Notes under the pieces: model-generated | Databases searched by the model: none | What the model was told of the DNA's origin: nothing | The model's input: the letters and a program-made list of their open reading frames with translations, nothing else | Source: Bacteroidales bacterium | GTDB lineage: Bacteria; Bacteroidota; Bacteroidia; Bacteroidales; Muribaculaceae | Assembly: GCA_019415705.1 (NCBI GenBank) | Contig: DXYS01000087.1 | Location: 1 to 7,047, forward strand | DNA: 7,047 nucleotides | Direction: 5' to 3' | Translations under genes and position numbers: made by a program | Part shown: in pieces, positions 1 through 7,003 of the stretch | Position numbering within the stretch: the stretch's first letter is position 1 | Layout of the letters: every line of letters begins with the position of its first letter

Positions 1-51
1 ACGACCCTCTGATTAACAGTCAGATGCTCTAACCGACTGAGCTATTGAAGC
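1..51 (-). tRNA. tRNA-Asn(GTT), 3' part cut off by the window edge
   Basis: Read on the minus strand from 51 downwards, the sequence folds as the 5' two thirds of a tRNA. The acceptor strand GCTTCAA is followed by TA, a D arm with stem GCTC/GAGC around the loop AGTCGGTTA, and an anticodon arm with stem TCTGA/TCAGA. The anticodon loop is CTGTTAA, giving anticodon GTT (complement at 15-17), which reads AAC and AAU for asparagine. The variable loop GGGTC follows and the T arm has just begun when the window ends. The T loop and 3' acceptor strand lie outside, so pairing of the acceptor stem cannot be checked. A promoter-like sequence sits about 30 nt upstream. Nothing suggests a pseudogene in the visible part. 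Confidence 0.88.
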
Positions 52-82
52 GGATTGTGTCTCCCTCCGGAGAATTGCAGTG

Positions 83-114
83 CAAAAGTAGCCCCAATTT
101 TTGAGATATGCAAG
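83..114 (-). promoter_or_regulatory. Promoter for tRNA-Asn (Bacteroidota type)
   Basis: On the minus strand, CTTG (111-114) is followed after 20 nt by TACTTTTG (83-90). This fits the Bacteroidota primary sigma factor pattern TTTG / TAnnTTTG, with a perfect -7 element and one mismatch in the -33 element. Transcription would begin near 76, leaving a leader of about 25 nt before the tRNA. The DNA just upstream (115-162) is very A-rich on this strand and could act like an UP element; that part is inference. Confidence 0.6.
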
Positions 115-174
115 TACTCGCGCTTTTTTCTTCTAAATTTTTTTACTTTTAATCCTTTTTTGGCGTGGCGCGTT
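115..174. other. T-rich (A-tract) divergent intergenic region
   Basis: This stretch lies between the tRNA promoter and the S41 peptidase promoter. It carries several homopolymeric T runs on the plus strand: about 124-129, 138-144, 147-150 and 156-161. No coding sequence is visible. Runs of this kind can bend DNA or contact the alpha subunit of RNA polymerase. Here they lie directly upstream of the -33 element of the minus-strand tRNA promoter, so an activating role for that promoter is the simplest guess. Confidence 0.35.
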
Positions 175-204
175 ATGCTAATTAAGGGATATTGATTAAT
201 TTTG
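174..204 (+). promoter_or_regulatory. Promoter for the S41 peptidase gene
   Basis: TAATTTTG at 197-204 is a perfect match to the Bacteroidota -7 element TAnnTTTG. TATG at 174-177, 19 nt upstream, is a one-mismatch -33 element. Transcription would start around 211, giving an AT-rich 5' leader of only about 20 nt before the ATG at 232. There is no Shine-Dalgarno sequence in that leader, which is normal for this phylum. Confidence 0.6.
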
Positions 205-231
205 TTTCATAGACAGCGAATATTTTAACAC

Positions 232-1896
232 ATGAAAAAATTATTAGCTCTAATCGTGCTTGCCGGAGCGTTGCTGAGCCTTACGGCCGGTGTTGGTACA
301 ACACGCAGCACAAAGTCTGACATATCACGCAACCTTCAGATATTTAATGCTATATATAAAGAGTTACAGACTCAGTATGTAGACACTATCGACGCTGACG
401 CCACGATGCGCACGGCCATTGACGCCATGCTCGCCACTATCGACCCGTATACGGAGTATTTCCCCGCTGACAATCAGGAGGAGATAACGTCAATCTCGTC
501 AGGGCAGTTTGCAGGCATCGGCTCTTATATACTCCGTCGCGGCAAGGATGTCATCATTCATCAGCCGCAGTGGAACACTCCGTCACGTCGCACCGGTCTG
601 CGCCACGGTGATGTCATACTCAAAGTCGATGACTGGGAGGTAACACCCGACGCCGAGATTTCGGAGGTCAGTCGCCGTCTGCGCGGTCAGGCCGGCACTC
701 ATGTCCGCGTCGACGTCCGTCGCCCATATGTCGAGGACTCGATGCTGACATTTGACATCGTCAGAGGCAATATCAAGGTCAACCCGCTGCCGTGGTACGG
801 CATGCTCCCTGACAGCATCGGATTCATCAATCTGACTACATTCAACGAGTCGAGCGCGGCTAAAGTCAAGGAGGCTGTGACCGACCTTGCCTCTCGCCCG
901 GGCATCAAGGGACTTATCATAGACCTGCGCAATAACGGCGGAGGTCTGCTGGAGGGAGCTGTGCAGATAGCCGGAAACTTTGTGCCCAAGGGAACGGAGA
1001 TTGTCAGTACGCGTTATGCCGACTCGACTCAGGTCAAGACATACCGCACGCCCAAAAAGCCTGTTGCGCCGGAGTTGCCGTTGGTTATTCTAACCAACGA
1101 TGGCACTGCCTCGGCTGCCGAAATTGTCGCCGGCTCGCTGCAGGACCTCGACCGCGCCGTCATCGTCGGTCGCCGCAGTTATGGCAAGGGACTGGTGCAG
1201 GTGACCCGCCCGCTGCCCTATGACGGCATATTCAAGGTAACTGTAGCACGCTATTATATCCCGAGCGGCCGTCTTATTCAGGCTATTGATTACAGCCACC
1301 GCGACGCAGAGGGTCGTGTCGAGCGCATACCTGACAGTCTCACCAATGTATTTATGACCTCACGTGGTCGAGAGGTGCGTGACGGCGGAGGCATCACGCC
1401 TGACGTAATCGTCAAGGCAAAAGAGGGTAATCGCTTGCTATATAACATCGTCAACGATTTCTGGGCGTTTGATTTCGCCAACCGCTACCGCGCTGCTCAC
1501 GATAGTATCGCTCCGGCGGCTGACTTCGTGGTCGGTGACTCTATCTTCGCTGAATTCAAGGCTTTTATCAATCCTGCGAAGTTTAAATATGACCGCGCTT
1601 GCGAAAACGGCATCAAATATCTGCGCGAGGCAGCCCGCACCGAGGGCTATATGAATGACAGCGTCAGCGCCCAGCTCGACCGTCTCGAGGCTATGTTGCG
1701 CCATGACCTCGGCCATGACCTCGACTTCAACCGTGCCGACATCGTCGAAATTCTCGACAACGAGATATCTGACCGCTATTACTCTGACTCAGACATCGAG
1801 ATGCGTCAGGCCCTGCGTTCTGACGCTGACATTGACTCGGCACGCGCCATCCTCAACTCTCCGGCACGATATCGCGAGATACTGAAACTCAAATAA
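232..1896 (+). CDS. S41 family (C-terminal processing) peptidase, exported
   Basis: Serine endopeptidase of the tail-specific/CtpA family, which trims or degrades envelope proteins. It probably acts in the periplasm or anchored to the inner membrane. Residues 1-20 form a signal peptide or signal anchor (MKK, then a run of Leu/Ala/Val) without a lipobox cysteine. Residues 30-85 look helical. A PDZ domain covers about 85-180, including GIGSYI at 95-100 and the segment TGLRHGDVI at 121-129. The protease core follows, with DLRNNGGG at 231-238 and TASAAE at 292-297. By alignment in mind with E. coli Prc (S430, K455, Q459), the catalytic residues are Ser294, Lys319 and Gln323 (GKGLVQ, 318-323). The spacing is identical, so the active site is intact. 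The motif DGGGITPDV ends the core, and a charged C-terminal domain of about 160 residues follows. The ATG is the first in frame after the promoter. The physiological substrate cannot be told from sequence. Confidence 0.95.
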   Translation: MKKLLALIVLAGALLSLTAGVGTTRSTKSDISRNLQIFNAIYKELQTQYVDTIDADATMRTAIDAMLATIDPYTEYFPADNQEEITSISSGQFAGIGSYILRRGKDVIIHQPQWNTPSRRTGLRHGDVILKVDDWEVTPDAEISEVSRRLRGQAGTHVRVDVRRPYVEDSMLTFDIVRGNIKVNPLPWYGMLPDSIGFINLTTFNESSAAKVKEAVTDLASRPGIKGLIIDLRNNGGGLLEGAVQIAGNFVPKGTEIVSTRYADSTQVKTYRTPKKPVAPELPLVILTNDGTASAAEIVAGSLQDLDRAVIVGRRSYGKGLVQVTRPLPYDGIFKVTVARYYIPSGRLIQAIDYSHRDAEGRVERIPDSLTNVFMTSRGREVRDGGGITPDVIVKAKEGNRLLYNIVNDFWAFDFANRYRAAHDSIAPAADFVVGDSIFAEFKAFINPAKFKYDRACENGIKYLREAARTEGYMNDSVSAQLDRLEAMLRHDLGHDLDFNRADIVEILDNEISDRYYSDSDIEMRQALRSDADIDSARAILNSPARYREILKLK

Positions 1897-1899
1897 ATC

Positions 1900-1918
1900 C
1901 GGCCTGCTATTGCGGCCG
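1900..1918 (+). other. Short inverted repeat between the S41 gene and mfd
   Basis: CGGCC (1900-1904) and GGCCG (1914-1918) are perfect inverse complements around a 9-nt loop, just after the S41 stop codon. The stem is only 5 bp and has no T run after it, so it is weak evidence for a terminator. It may only attenuate transcription or protect an mRNA 3' end, or it may be chance. Confidence 0.25.
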
Positions 1919-1950
1919 ATGTGATTGCGCCTTCAGGGCACCCGAAACCA

Positions 1951-4900
1951 ATGACTATCCAAGAAATTTGCAGCAGCTTTATGACCGAGGCGCGCCGCAA
2001 GGCCGTCTCGGGACTGCGTCGTGACAAACGCGCCACTCTCTACGGCCTCGCCGGCTCGTCGGCCTCCATGGCTCTTATCGGTCTCTCACAAAAGGGCAAA
2101 GCCATGCTTGTTATCGGCGATTCGCAGGACGACGCGGGTTATCTTTATCACGACCTCTCGCGCCTCGTCGGCGAGGAGGCTGTCGCCATGCTGCCGTCGG
2201 CCTACAAGCGTGACATCAAATACGGTCAGGTCGACCCGCCGAGCCGCATCCTGCGCACCGAGACACTGCAGCGCATCGCCGACGACCCGGCGCTGAGATT
2301 TATAGTTTCTTATCCCGACGCTCTCGCCGAGCGCGCCGCGACACGCCGTGACATAGACGAGCACACTCTGCGACTTGCCGCCGGCCAGACCGGCGTCGAC
2401 ATGGTCGAGACCGAGAAGTGGCTGCGCCTCAACGGCTTTGAGGAGGTTGACTATGTCTACGAGCCGGGACACTTCGCCGTGCGAGGCTCGATACTTGACA
2501 TTTTCGGTTATTCAAATGAATTGCCTTACCGCGTCGACTTTTTCGGCGACGAGATTGACTCGATACGCAGTTTTAACGTCGAGACGCAGCTCTCCGTCGA
2601 CCGCCTTGAGCGTATAGCCGTCACGGCCGATGTCGCCTCCGCCGCGCCCGGCGACACGCTCTTGGAGTATATCGCGCCCGACACCGTAATTGCTGCGCGC
2701 GACATTTCGCTGACTGTCAGTCGTATCCGCGCCATCGCCGAGACTGATTTCTCGCAGAGCGCCCTGATTACCAACGAGGGCGACGCAGAAGCTATGAAGC
2801 AGGTGGTCGATGCTGATGACTTCGAGCACCGCTTGGAGTCGTTCCGCATCGTCGAGTTCACTTCGGCCAATGATATCAGCAAACAGACTAAGGCTGCCAT
2901 CGACTTCGACTGCTCGCCGCAGGGTATCTATCACAAAAATTTCGACCTCATCAGCGACTCGTTCAAGAAACTTATCGCCGACGGCTATCAGCTTTATATT
3001 CTCAGTGACAACGATAAACAGTTTGAACGTCTGCGCGTTATCTTCGCTGACCGCGGTGACGACATCGCCTTTACTCCCGTTGAGTCGACGCTCCATGAGG
3101 GCTTTGTAGACCATGTGACCCGTCGCTGTGTCTTCACCGACCATCAGATTTTCGACCGTTTCCATAAATACACCTTGCGCAGCGACCGCGCCCGTTCGGG
3201 CAAACTCGCCCTCTCACTCAAGGAGCTGAGTCAGATTGAGGTAGGGGACTATATCGTCCACGTCGACCACGGCATCGGTAAGTTTGCCGGACTGCTCCGC
3301 ACTGACGTCGGCGGCCGTACTCAGGAGATGATTAAGCTGATTTACAAGAACAACGACATCATCTTTGTGTCGATTCACGCCCTGCATAAACTCGCCAAAT
3401 ATCGCGGCAAGGAGGGCGTCGCCCCCAAAATCGACCGCATCGGCTCCGGCTCGTGGAACAAGGTCAAAGAGCGTACCAAAAACAAACTCAAGGACATCGC
3501 CCGCGACCTCATCCGTCTCTATGCCGCCCGCAAGGAGGAGAAGGGCCACGCTTTCTCGCCCGACAGCTATCTGCAGCAGGAGTTGGAGGCCTCGTTTATA
3601 TATGAGGACACGCCTGACCAGCTGAGCGCCACGCGCGCCGTCAAGGCCGACATGGAGAGCGACCGTCCGATGGACCGCCTCGTATGCGGCGACGTCGGTT
3701 TCGGCAAGACCGAAGTGGCTATCCGCGCCGCCTTCAAGGCCGCGACCGACAGCAAGCAGGTCGCCGTGCTCGTGCCGACGACTGTGCTCGCCTATCAGCA
3801 CTATCACACCTTCAAGGAGCGCCTCAAGGACTTCCCTGTGCGTGTCGACTACCTCTCTCGCGCCCGTTCGCCCAAGGAGGTCAAGGAGATACTTGCCGAC
3901 CTCGCTGACGGCAAGATTGACATCATCATCGGCACACACAAACTAATCGGCAAATCGGTCAAATTTAAGGACCTCGGTCTGCTCGTCGTCGACGAGGAAC
4001 AGAAATTCGGCGTCGCCGTCAAGGAAAAACTAAAGCAGATGAAAGTGTCGGTCGACACGCTTACCATGAGCGCCACGCCTATCCCGCGCACACTGCAGTT
4101 CTCGCTTATGGGCGCCCGTGATCTGTCGGCAATCAACACTCCGCCGGCCAACCGTTACCCGATTGTGACTTCGGTCACCGCGCTCAGTGACGACATCGTC
4201 TCCGAGGCAATCAACTTCGAGCTCTCGCGCGGCGGACAGGTATTCTTCATCAACAACCGCATCGAGGGTCTTGCCGAGCTGGAGAACATGATTAAGCGAC
4301 TTGTGCCCGACGCCCGTGTTGTCACTGCCCACGGCCAGATGCCCCCTGAGAAACTTGAGAAATCCATCGTCGACTTCGCCGCTCACGATTACGACATACT
4401 CCTCGCCACCACCATCGTCGAGAGCGGTATCGACATGCCCAATGTCAACACCATAATCATCAACAACGCCCAGAATTTTGGTCTCAGCGAGCTTCATCAG
4501 CTCCGCGGCCGCGTTGGCCGCTCGTCGCGCAAGGCCTTCTGCTATCTGACCGTTCCGGCCGGGTTGCCGCTGTCGCCCGTTGCGCGCCGTCGTCTGCAGG
4601 CCATCGAGAGTTTCTCTGACCTTGGCTCGGGCATCCACATTGCCATGCAGGACCTCGACATACGCGGTGCCGGCAACCTGCTCGGCGCCGAGCAGAGCGG
4701 CTTCATCGCTGATCTCGGCTACGAGACCTATCAGAAGATACTCAAAGAGGCTGTCACCGAGTTGCGCACCGAGGAGTTCTCAGACCTCGAGACCGCCGAC
4801 AGCGGGCAGGGCGACGAGCGCGACTATGTGGCTGACTGCGTCATCGAGAGCGACCTCGAGCTGCTGCTGCCGGCATGGTACGTGCCGCAGGAGAGCGAGC

Positions 4901-5292
4901 GCATCTCGCTCTATCAGGAGCTTGACAGCATCGAGCGCGAACTCGATCTGCAGGCCTTCCGCACGCGTCTCGAGGACCGCTTCGGCAAGTTGCCCAAGGA
5001 GACGGTCGAACTGCTGCGCATACCGCGTTTGCGCCGACTCGCCCGCCGACTCGGCATCGAGAAGGTTGTCATCAAGCAGGAAACCATGTATACCTTCTTT
5101 GTCGGAGACGAGAACAAGGCTTACTACCAGTCGCCGATGTTCGGCCGACTGCTCAACTATCTGCAGCGCAACCCGCGCCGCGTCAAGATACGCGAGCGCA
5201 ACGGCCGCCGCTCGTTCTCGATAGACTCCGTGTCGACCGTCGAGCAAGCCGTCGACGTCCTCCAGCAAGTCCTCGAGTTGGATTCGATATAA
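1951..5292 (+). CDS. mfd: Transcription-repair coupling factor Mfd
   Basis: ATP-driven DNA translocase that pushes stalled RNA polymerase off damaged template and recruits UvrA for nucleotide excision repair. With the ATG at 1951 it is 1113 residues, close to the usual length. The N-terminal UvrB-like module has GLAGSSAS (32-39) where UvrB has a Walker A; the lysine is missing, as expected for Mfd, and it continues through FAVRG (175-179) and FFGDEIDSI (197-205). The RNA polymerase interaction domain begins near EVGDYIVHVDHGIG (about 430-443). The motor carries Walker A GDVGFGKT (580-587), DEEQ (681-684), SATP (707-710) and QLRGRVGR (850-857). The TRG translocation motif includes DLDIRGAGNLLG (901-912). 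The C-terminal domain (about 950-1100) is the one that masks UvrA binding. An in-frame GTG at 1921 would add 10 residues (start MIAPSGHPKP). I prefer the ATG because MTIQE resembles Bacteroidales Mfd starts and the added residues do not look conserved. It lies 54 bp after the S41 stop, with no separate promoter visible. Confidence 0.97.
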   Translation: MTIQEICSSFMTEARRKAVSGLRRDKRATLYGLAGSSASMALIGLSQKGKAMLVIGDSQDDAGYLYHDLSRLVGEEAVAMLPSAYKRDIKYGQVDPPSRILRTETLQRIADDPALRFIVSYPDALAERAATRRDIDEHTLRLAAGQTGVDMVETEKWLRLNGFEEVDYVYEPGHFAVRGSILDIFGYSNELPYRVDFFGDEIDSIRSFNVETQLSVDRLERIAVTADVASAAPGDTLLEYIAPDTVIAARDISLTVSRIRAIAETDFSQSALITNEGDAEAMKQVVDADDFEHRLESFRIVEFTSANDISKQTKAAIDFDCSPQGIYHKNFDLISDSFKKLIADGYQLYILSDNDKQFERLRVIFADRGDDIAFTPVESTLHEGFVDHVTRRCVFTDHQIFDRFHKYTLRSDRARSGKLALSLKELSQIEVGDYIVHVDHGIGKFAGLLRTDVGGRTQEMIKLIYKNNDIIFVSIHALHKLAKYRGKEGVAPKIDRIGSGSWNKVKERTKNKLKDIARDLIRLYAARKEEKGHAFSPDSYLQQELEASFIYEDTPDQLSATRAVKADMESDRPMDRLVCGDVGFGKTEVAIRAAFKAATDSKQVAVLVPTTVLAYQHYHTFKERLKDFPVRVDYLSRARSPKEVKEILADLADGKIDIIIGTHKLIGKSVKFKDLGLLVVDEEQKFGVAVKEKLKQMKVSVDTLTMSATPIPRTLQFSLMGARDLSAINTPPANRYPIVTSVTALSDDIVSEAINFELSRGGQVFFINNRIEGLAELENMIKRLVPDARVVTAHGQMPPEKLEKSIVDFAAHDYDILLATTIVESGIDMPNVNTIIINNAQNFGLSELHQLRGRVGRSSRKAFCYLTVPAGLPLSPVARRRLQAIESFSDLGSGIHIAMQDLDIRGAGNLLGAEQSGFIADLGYETYQKILKEAVTELRTEEFSDLETADSGQGDERDYVADCVIESDLELLLPAWYVPQESERISLYQELDSIERELDLQAFRTRLEDRFGKLPKETVELLRIPRLRRLARRLGIEKVVIKQETMYTFFVGDENKAYYQSPMFGRLLNYLQRNPRRVKIRERNGRRSFSIDSVSTVEQAVDVLQQVLELDSI

Positions 5293-5298
5293 AACAAT

Positions 5299-5324
5299 GC
5301 CGGCGCCCCACATGGGACGCCGGC
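5299..5324. terminator. GC-rich hairpin after mfd, likely bidirectional terminator
   Basis: GCCGGCG (5299-5305) pairs with CGCCGGC (5318-5324). After one mismatch, CCC (5307-5309) pairs with GGG (5314-5316) around the loop ACAT. The hairpin starts 6 nt after the mfd stop codon. On the plus strand no T run follows. On the minus strand the stem is followed by ATTGTTTTAT, which is moderately T-rich and suits termination of purB transcription. Convergent genes with a shared stem-loop are a common arrangement. Confidence 0.6.
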
Positions 5325-5337
5325 GTCAAATATGGAG

Positions 5338-5356
5338 GGGCGATTTGTAATCGCCC
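5338..5356. terminator. Perfect 8-bp hairpin just after the purB stop
   Basis: GGGCGATT (5338-5345) and AATCGCCC (5349-5356) pair perfectly around a 3-nt loop TGT. The hairpin lies 9 nt beyond the purB stop codon on the minus strand. Neither side has a clear T run. It could act with the 5299-5324 hairpin as a tandem terminator or 3' stabiliser. It could also be one copy of a dispersed GGGGCGATT-type palindromic repeat; only a genome-wide count would separate these. Confidence 0.5.
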
Positions 5357-5365
5357 AAATGCTTA

Positions 5366-6709
5366 TTAATATCCGGTATAATTAAACGGGCTGAGGGCGT
5401 GGAGCTCGGCCTTGACGGCGTCGCTGACGTTGAGCGTGTCGATAAACTCAGAGATGCTCTGCTCGGTGATGGCCGTGTTGACACGGGTCAGCTGTTTGAG
5501 AGTCTCATAGGGTTTGGGATAGCCCTCGCGGCGCAGGATGGTCTGTATGCCTTCGGCGACGACACTCCACATGTGGCCGAGGTCACGGTCGATGGCCTCG
5601 CGGTTGAGCAGCAGTTTGTCAAGACCTTTGGCTGTCGAGGCGATGGCGATGAGGCCGTGTGCCATGGGGATGCCGACGTTGCGCAGCACGGTCGAGTCGG
5701 TCAGGTCACGCTGCAGACGCGACACGGGCAGCTTTGTGGCGAGATGCGTCAGCAGGGCGTTGGCGATGCCGAGGTTGCCCTCAGAGTTCTCGAAGTCGAT
5801 GGGATTGACTTTGTGGGGCATTGCCGATGAGCCGACCTCGCCCTCTTTGATGCGCTGTTTGAAATACTCCATCGAGATATACATCCACATGTCGCGGTCG
5901 AGGTCGAGAATGATGGTGTTTATGCGGCGCATGGCGTCAAAGACGGCGGCCAGATTGTCATAGTTAGAAATCTGAGTGGTGAAGGCCTCACGCTCGATGC
6001 CGAGATTCTTGCTGAGGAAGCGCTCGGCGAAACCAATCCAGTCCTCGGCGGGGAAGGCTGCGCGGTGGGCGTTGAAGTTGCCCGTCGCACCGCCGAATTT
6101 GCCGCTGATTTTGCAAGCCTTGAGAGCGGCAATCTGCTCATTGAGGCGATAGACAAACACCTGCAGCTCCTTGCCGAGACGTGTGGGCGATGCAGGCTGG
6201 CCGTGAGTCTTGGCGAGCATCGGCACCGATGCCCACTCTGCTGCTAAACAGGCTAATTTGGCGCTCAGGCGCTCCAAAGCCGGCAGGTAGACCTCGTTGA
6301 GAGCATCTTTGAGCGAGAGGGGCACAGCCGTATTGTTGATGTCCTGTGAAGTCAGGCCGAAGTGGATAAACTCTTTGTAGTCAGACAGACCGCGTGCGTC
6401 AAACTGCTCCTTGAGGAAGTATTCGACAGCTTTGACGTCGTGGTTGGTCACTGACTCTATCTCTTTGATGCGTGCTGCGTCCTCGACATTGAAGTCGCGG
6501 TAGATTTCGCGCAGAGACTCAACGGCATCGGCCGGTGCTGACTGCAGTTGACGCAGAGGCAGCCGGTAGAGTGCGATGAAATATTCGATTTCGACCCGCA
6601 CGCGATAGCGTATCAGGGCATATTCCGAGAAATAATTTTCGAGCGCTTCGCATTTGCTGCGGTAGCGTCCGTCGATGGGCGAGATTGCCGTGAGTTGAGT
6701 CAGAGTCAT
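5366..6709 (-). CDS. purB: Adenylosuccinate lyase PurB
   Basis: Cytosolic fumarase/aspartase-superfamily enzyme that works twice in purine synthesis. It splits SAICAR to AICAR plus fumarate, and adenylosuccinate to AMP plus fumarate. The 447-residue protein opens with LTAISPIDGRYRSK, the typical start of the E. coli-like PurB subgroup (456 residues there). Visible motifs are TNHDVKA (88-94, His90), FGLTSQDINN (117-126), KTHGQPASPT (167-176, with His169 as the likely general acid), and the signature loop GSSAMPHKVNP (293-303), whose Ser294/Ser295 include the catalytic base. GKFGGATGNFNAH (203-215) is also conserved. The C terminus LSPFNYTGY is typical. The protein is a homotetramer in characterised members. 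It is transcribed convergently to mfd from its own promoter at 6771-6802, and no other purine gene is visible next to it. The ATG at 6709 gives a full-length N terminus. Confidence 0.97.
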   Translation of the reverse strand: MTLTQLTAISPIDGRYRSKCEALENYFSEYALIRYRVRVEIEYFIALYRLPLRQLQSAPADAVESLREIYRDFNVEDAARIKEIESVTNHDVKAVEYFLKEQFDARGLSDYKEFIHFGLTSQDINNTAVPLSLKDALNEVYLPALERLSAKLACLAAEWASVPMLAKTHGQPASPTRLGKELQVFVYRLNEQIAALKACKISGKFGGATGNFNAHRAAFPAEDWIGFAERFLSKNLGIEREAFTTQISNYDNLAAVFDAMRRINTIILDLDRDMWMYISMEYFKQRIKEGEVGSSAMPHKVNPIDFENSEGNLGIANALLTHLATKLPVSRLQRDLTDSTVLRNVGIPMAHGLIAIASTAKGLDKLLLNREAIDRDLGHMWSVVAEGIQTILRREGYPKPYETLKQLTRVNTAITEQSISEFIDTLNVSDAVKAELHALSPFNYTGY

Positions 6710-6770
6710 AGGAAGACAGGGTTTTATGTTGTTTGGATTATTATCTTAAACAGGTTGATTTTTCCAACTG

Positions 6771-6802
6771 CAAATTTACAAATCATTACCGACATCGACA
6801 AA
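6771..6802 (-). promoter_or_regulatory. Promoter for purB (strong Bacteroidota consensus)
   Basis: On the minus strand, TTTG (6799-6802) is followed after 20 nt by TAAATTTG (6771-6778), a full match to both Bacteroidota promoter elements. Transcription would start near 6763, leaving a leader of about 55 nt before the ATG at 6709. The leader is AT-rich and has no Shine-Dalgarno sequence. I saw no obvious purine operator or riboswitch fold in it. Confidence 0.68.
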
Positions 6803-6831
6803 GCTATTGACAAGTTTAAGTCAACCAACAT

Positions 6832-6910
6832 CCCCGGGCATATCCCGGAGGGATTAAATGCGGCTGTGAAGCCGCTCTCAACCCCATATTAAGCGTAGCG
6901 TATATGGGGT
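6832..6910. repeat. Cluster of three tandem hairpins, possible palindromic repeat or structured RNA
   Basis: Three stem-loops follow each other closely. Hairpin 1: CCGGG (6834-6838) with CCCGG (6844-6848), loop CATAT, extended by CC/GG (6832-6833 with 6850-6851) across a bulged A. Hairpin 2: GCGGCT (6860-6865) with AGCCGC (6870-6875) around GTGA, a GNRA-type tetraloop on the plus strand. Hairpin 3: ACCCCATAT (6881-6889) with ATATGGGGT (6902-6910), a perfect 9-bp stem with a 12-nt loop. No T run follows on either strand, so they are poor intrinsic terminators. The block lies upstream of the purB promoter and is not in the purB transcript. It could be a REP- or MITE-like dispersed element, or part of a transcript of the gene beyond the right edge. 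Confidence 0.5.
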
Positions 6911-6933
6911 ACTCGTCCGACCTTAACTCACTT

Positions 6934-6976
6934 TTCTCGGAGAGAATACACACCTGACATAAAGCGCCTGCGGCGC
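6934..6976. repeat. Two small inverted repeats
   Basis: TTCTC (6934-6938) pairs with GAGAA (6942-6946) around GGA. GCGCC (6964-6968) pairs with GGCGC (6972-6976) around TGC. Both have 5-bp stems and 3-nt loops. They continue the palindrome-rich character of the preceding block, but each is short enough to occur by chance. Confidence 0.3.
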
Positions 6977-7003
6977 GCATGTAAATATTTGAAATGTAGA
7001 TAG

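Noticed and set aside
1..51. Possible integration site at the tRNA-Asn gene
   Set aside because: tRNA genes are common attachment sites, but the 3' end of this one is outside the window, and no integrase or direct repeat is visible nearby.
60..73. Small inverted repeat TCTCC/GGAGA upstream of tRNA-Asn
   Set aside because: The stem is 5 bp with a 4-nt loop and lies within the short tRNA leader. It is too weak to call a regulatory element.
2512..3165. 217-residue open frame on the minus strand inside mfd
   Set aside because: It is a shadow of mfd codons with no family resemblance, and a second minus-strand frame overlaps it in the same place.
3214..3939. 241-residue open frame on the minus strand inside mfd
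   Set aside because: It lies entirely antisense to the RNA polymerase interaction and motor regions of mfd. Its composition follows from the GC-rich mfd codons read backwards, and it has no recognisable domain or promoter.
4580..5224. 214-residue plus-strand frame overlapping the mfd 3' part
   Set aside because: It is a frame-shifted reading of mfd, dominated by Ser, Arg and Ala, which is typical of a GC-rich out-of-frame translation.
6710..6763. Riboswitch or attenuator in the purB leader
   Set aside because: The leader is only about 55 nt, AT-rich, and shows no stable nested stems or known purine aptamer core.
6548..6892. 114-residue plus-strand frame from inside purB into the intergenic hairpins
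   Set aside because: Its first half is antisense to purB, its middle crosses the purB promoter and its end is the translated hairpin sequence. No start signal or domain supports it.
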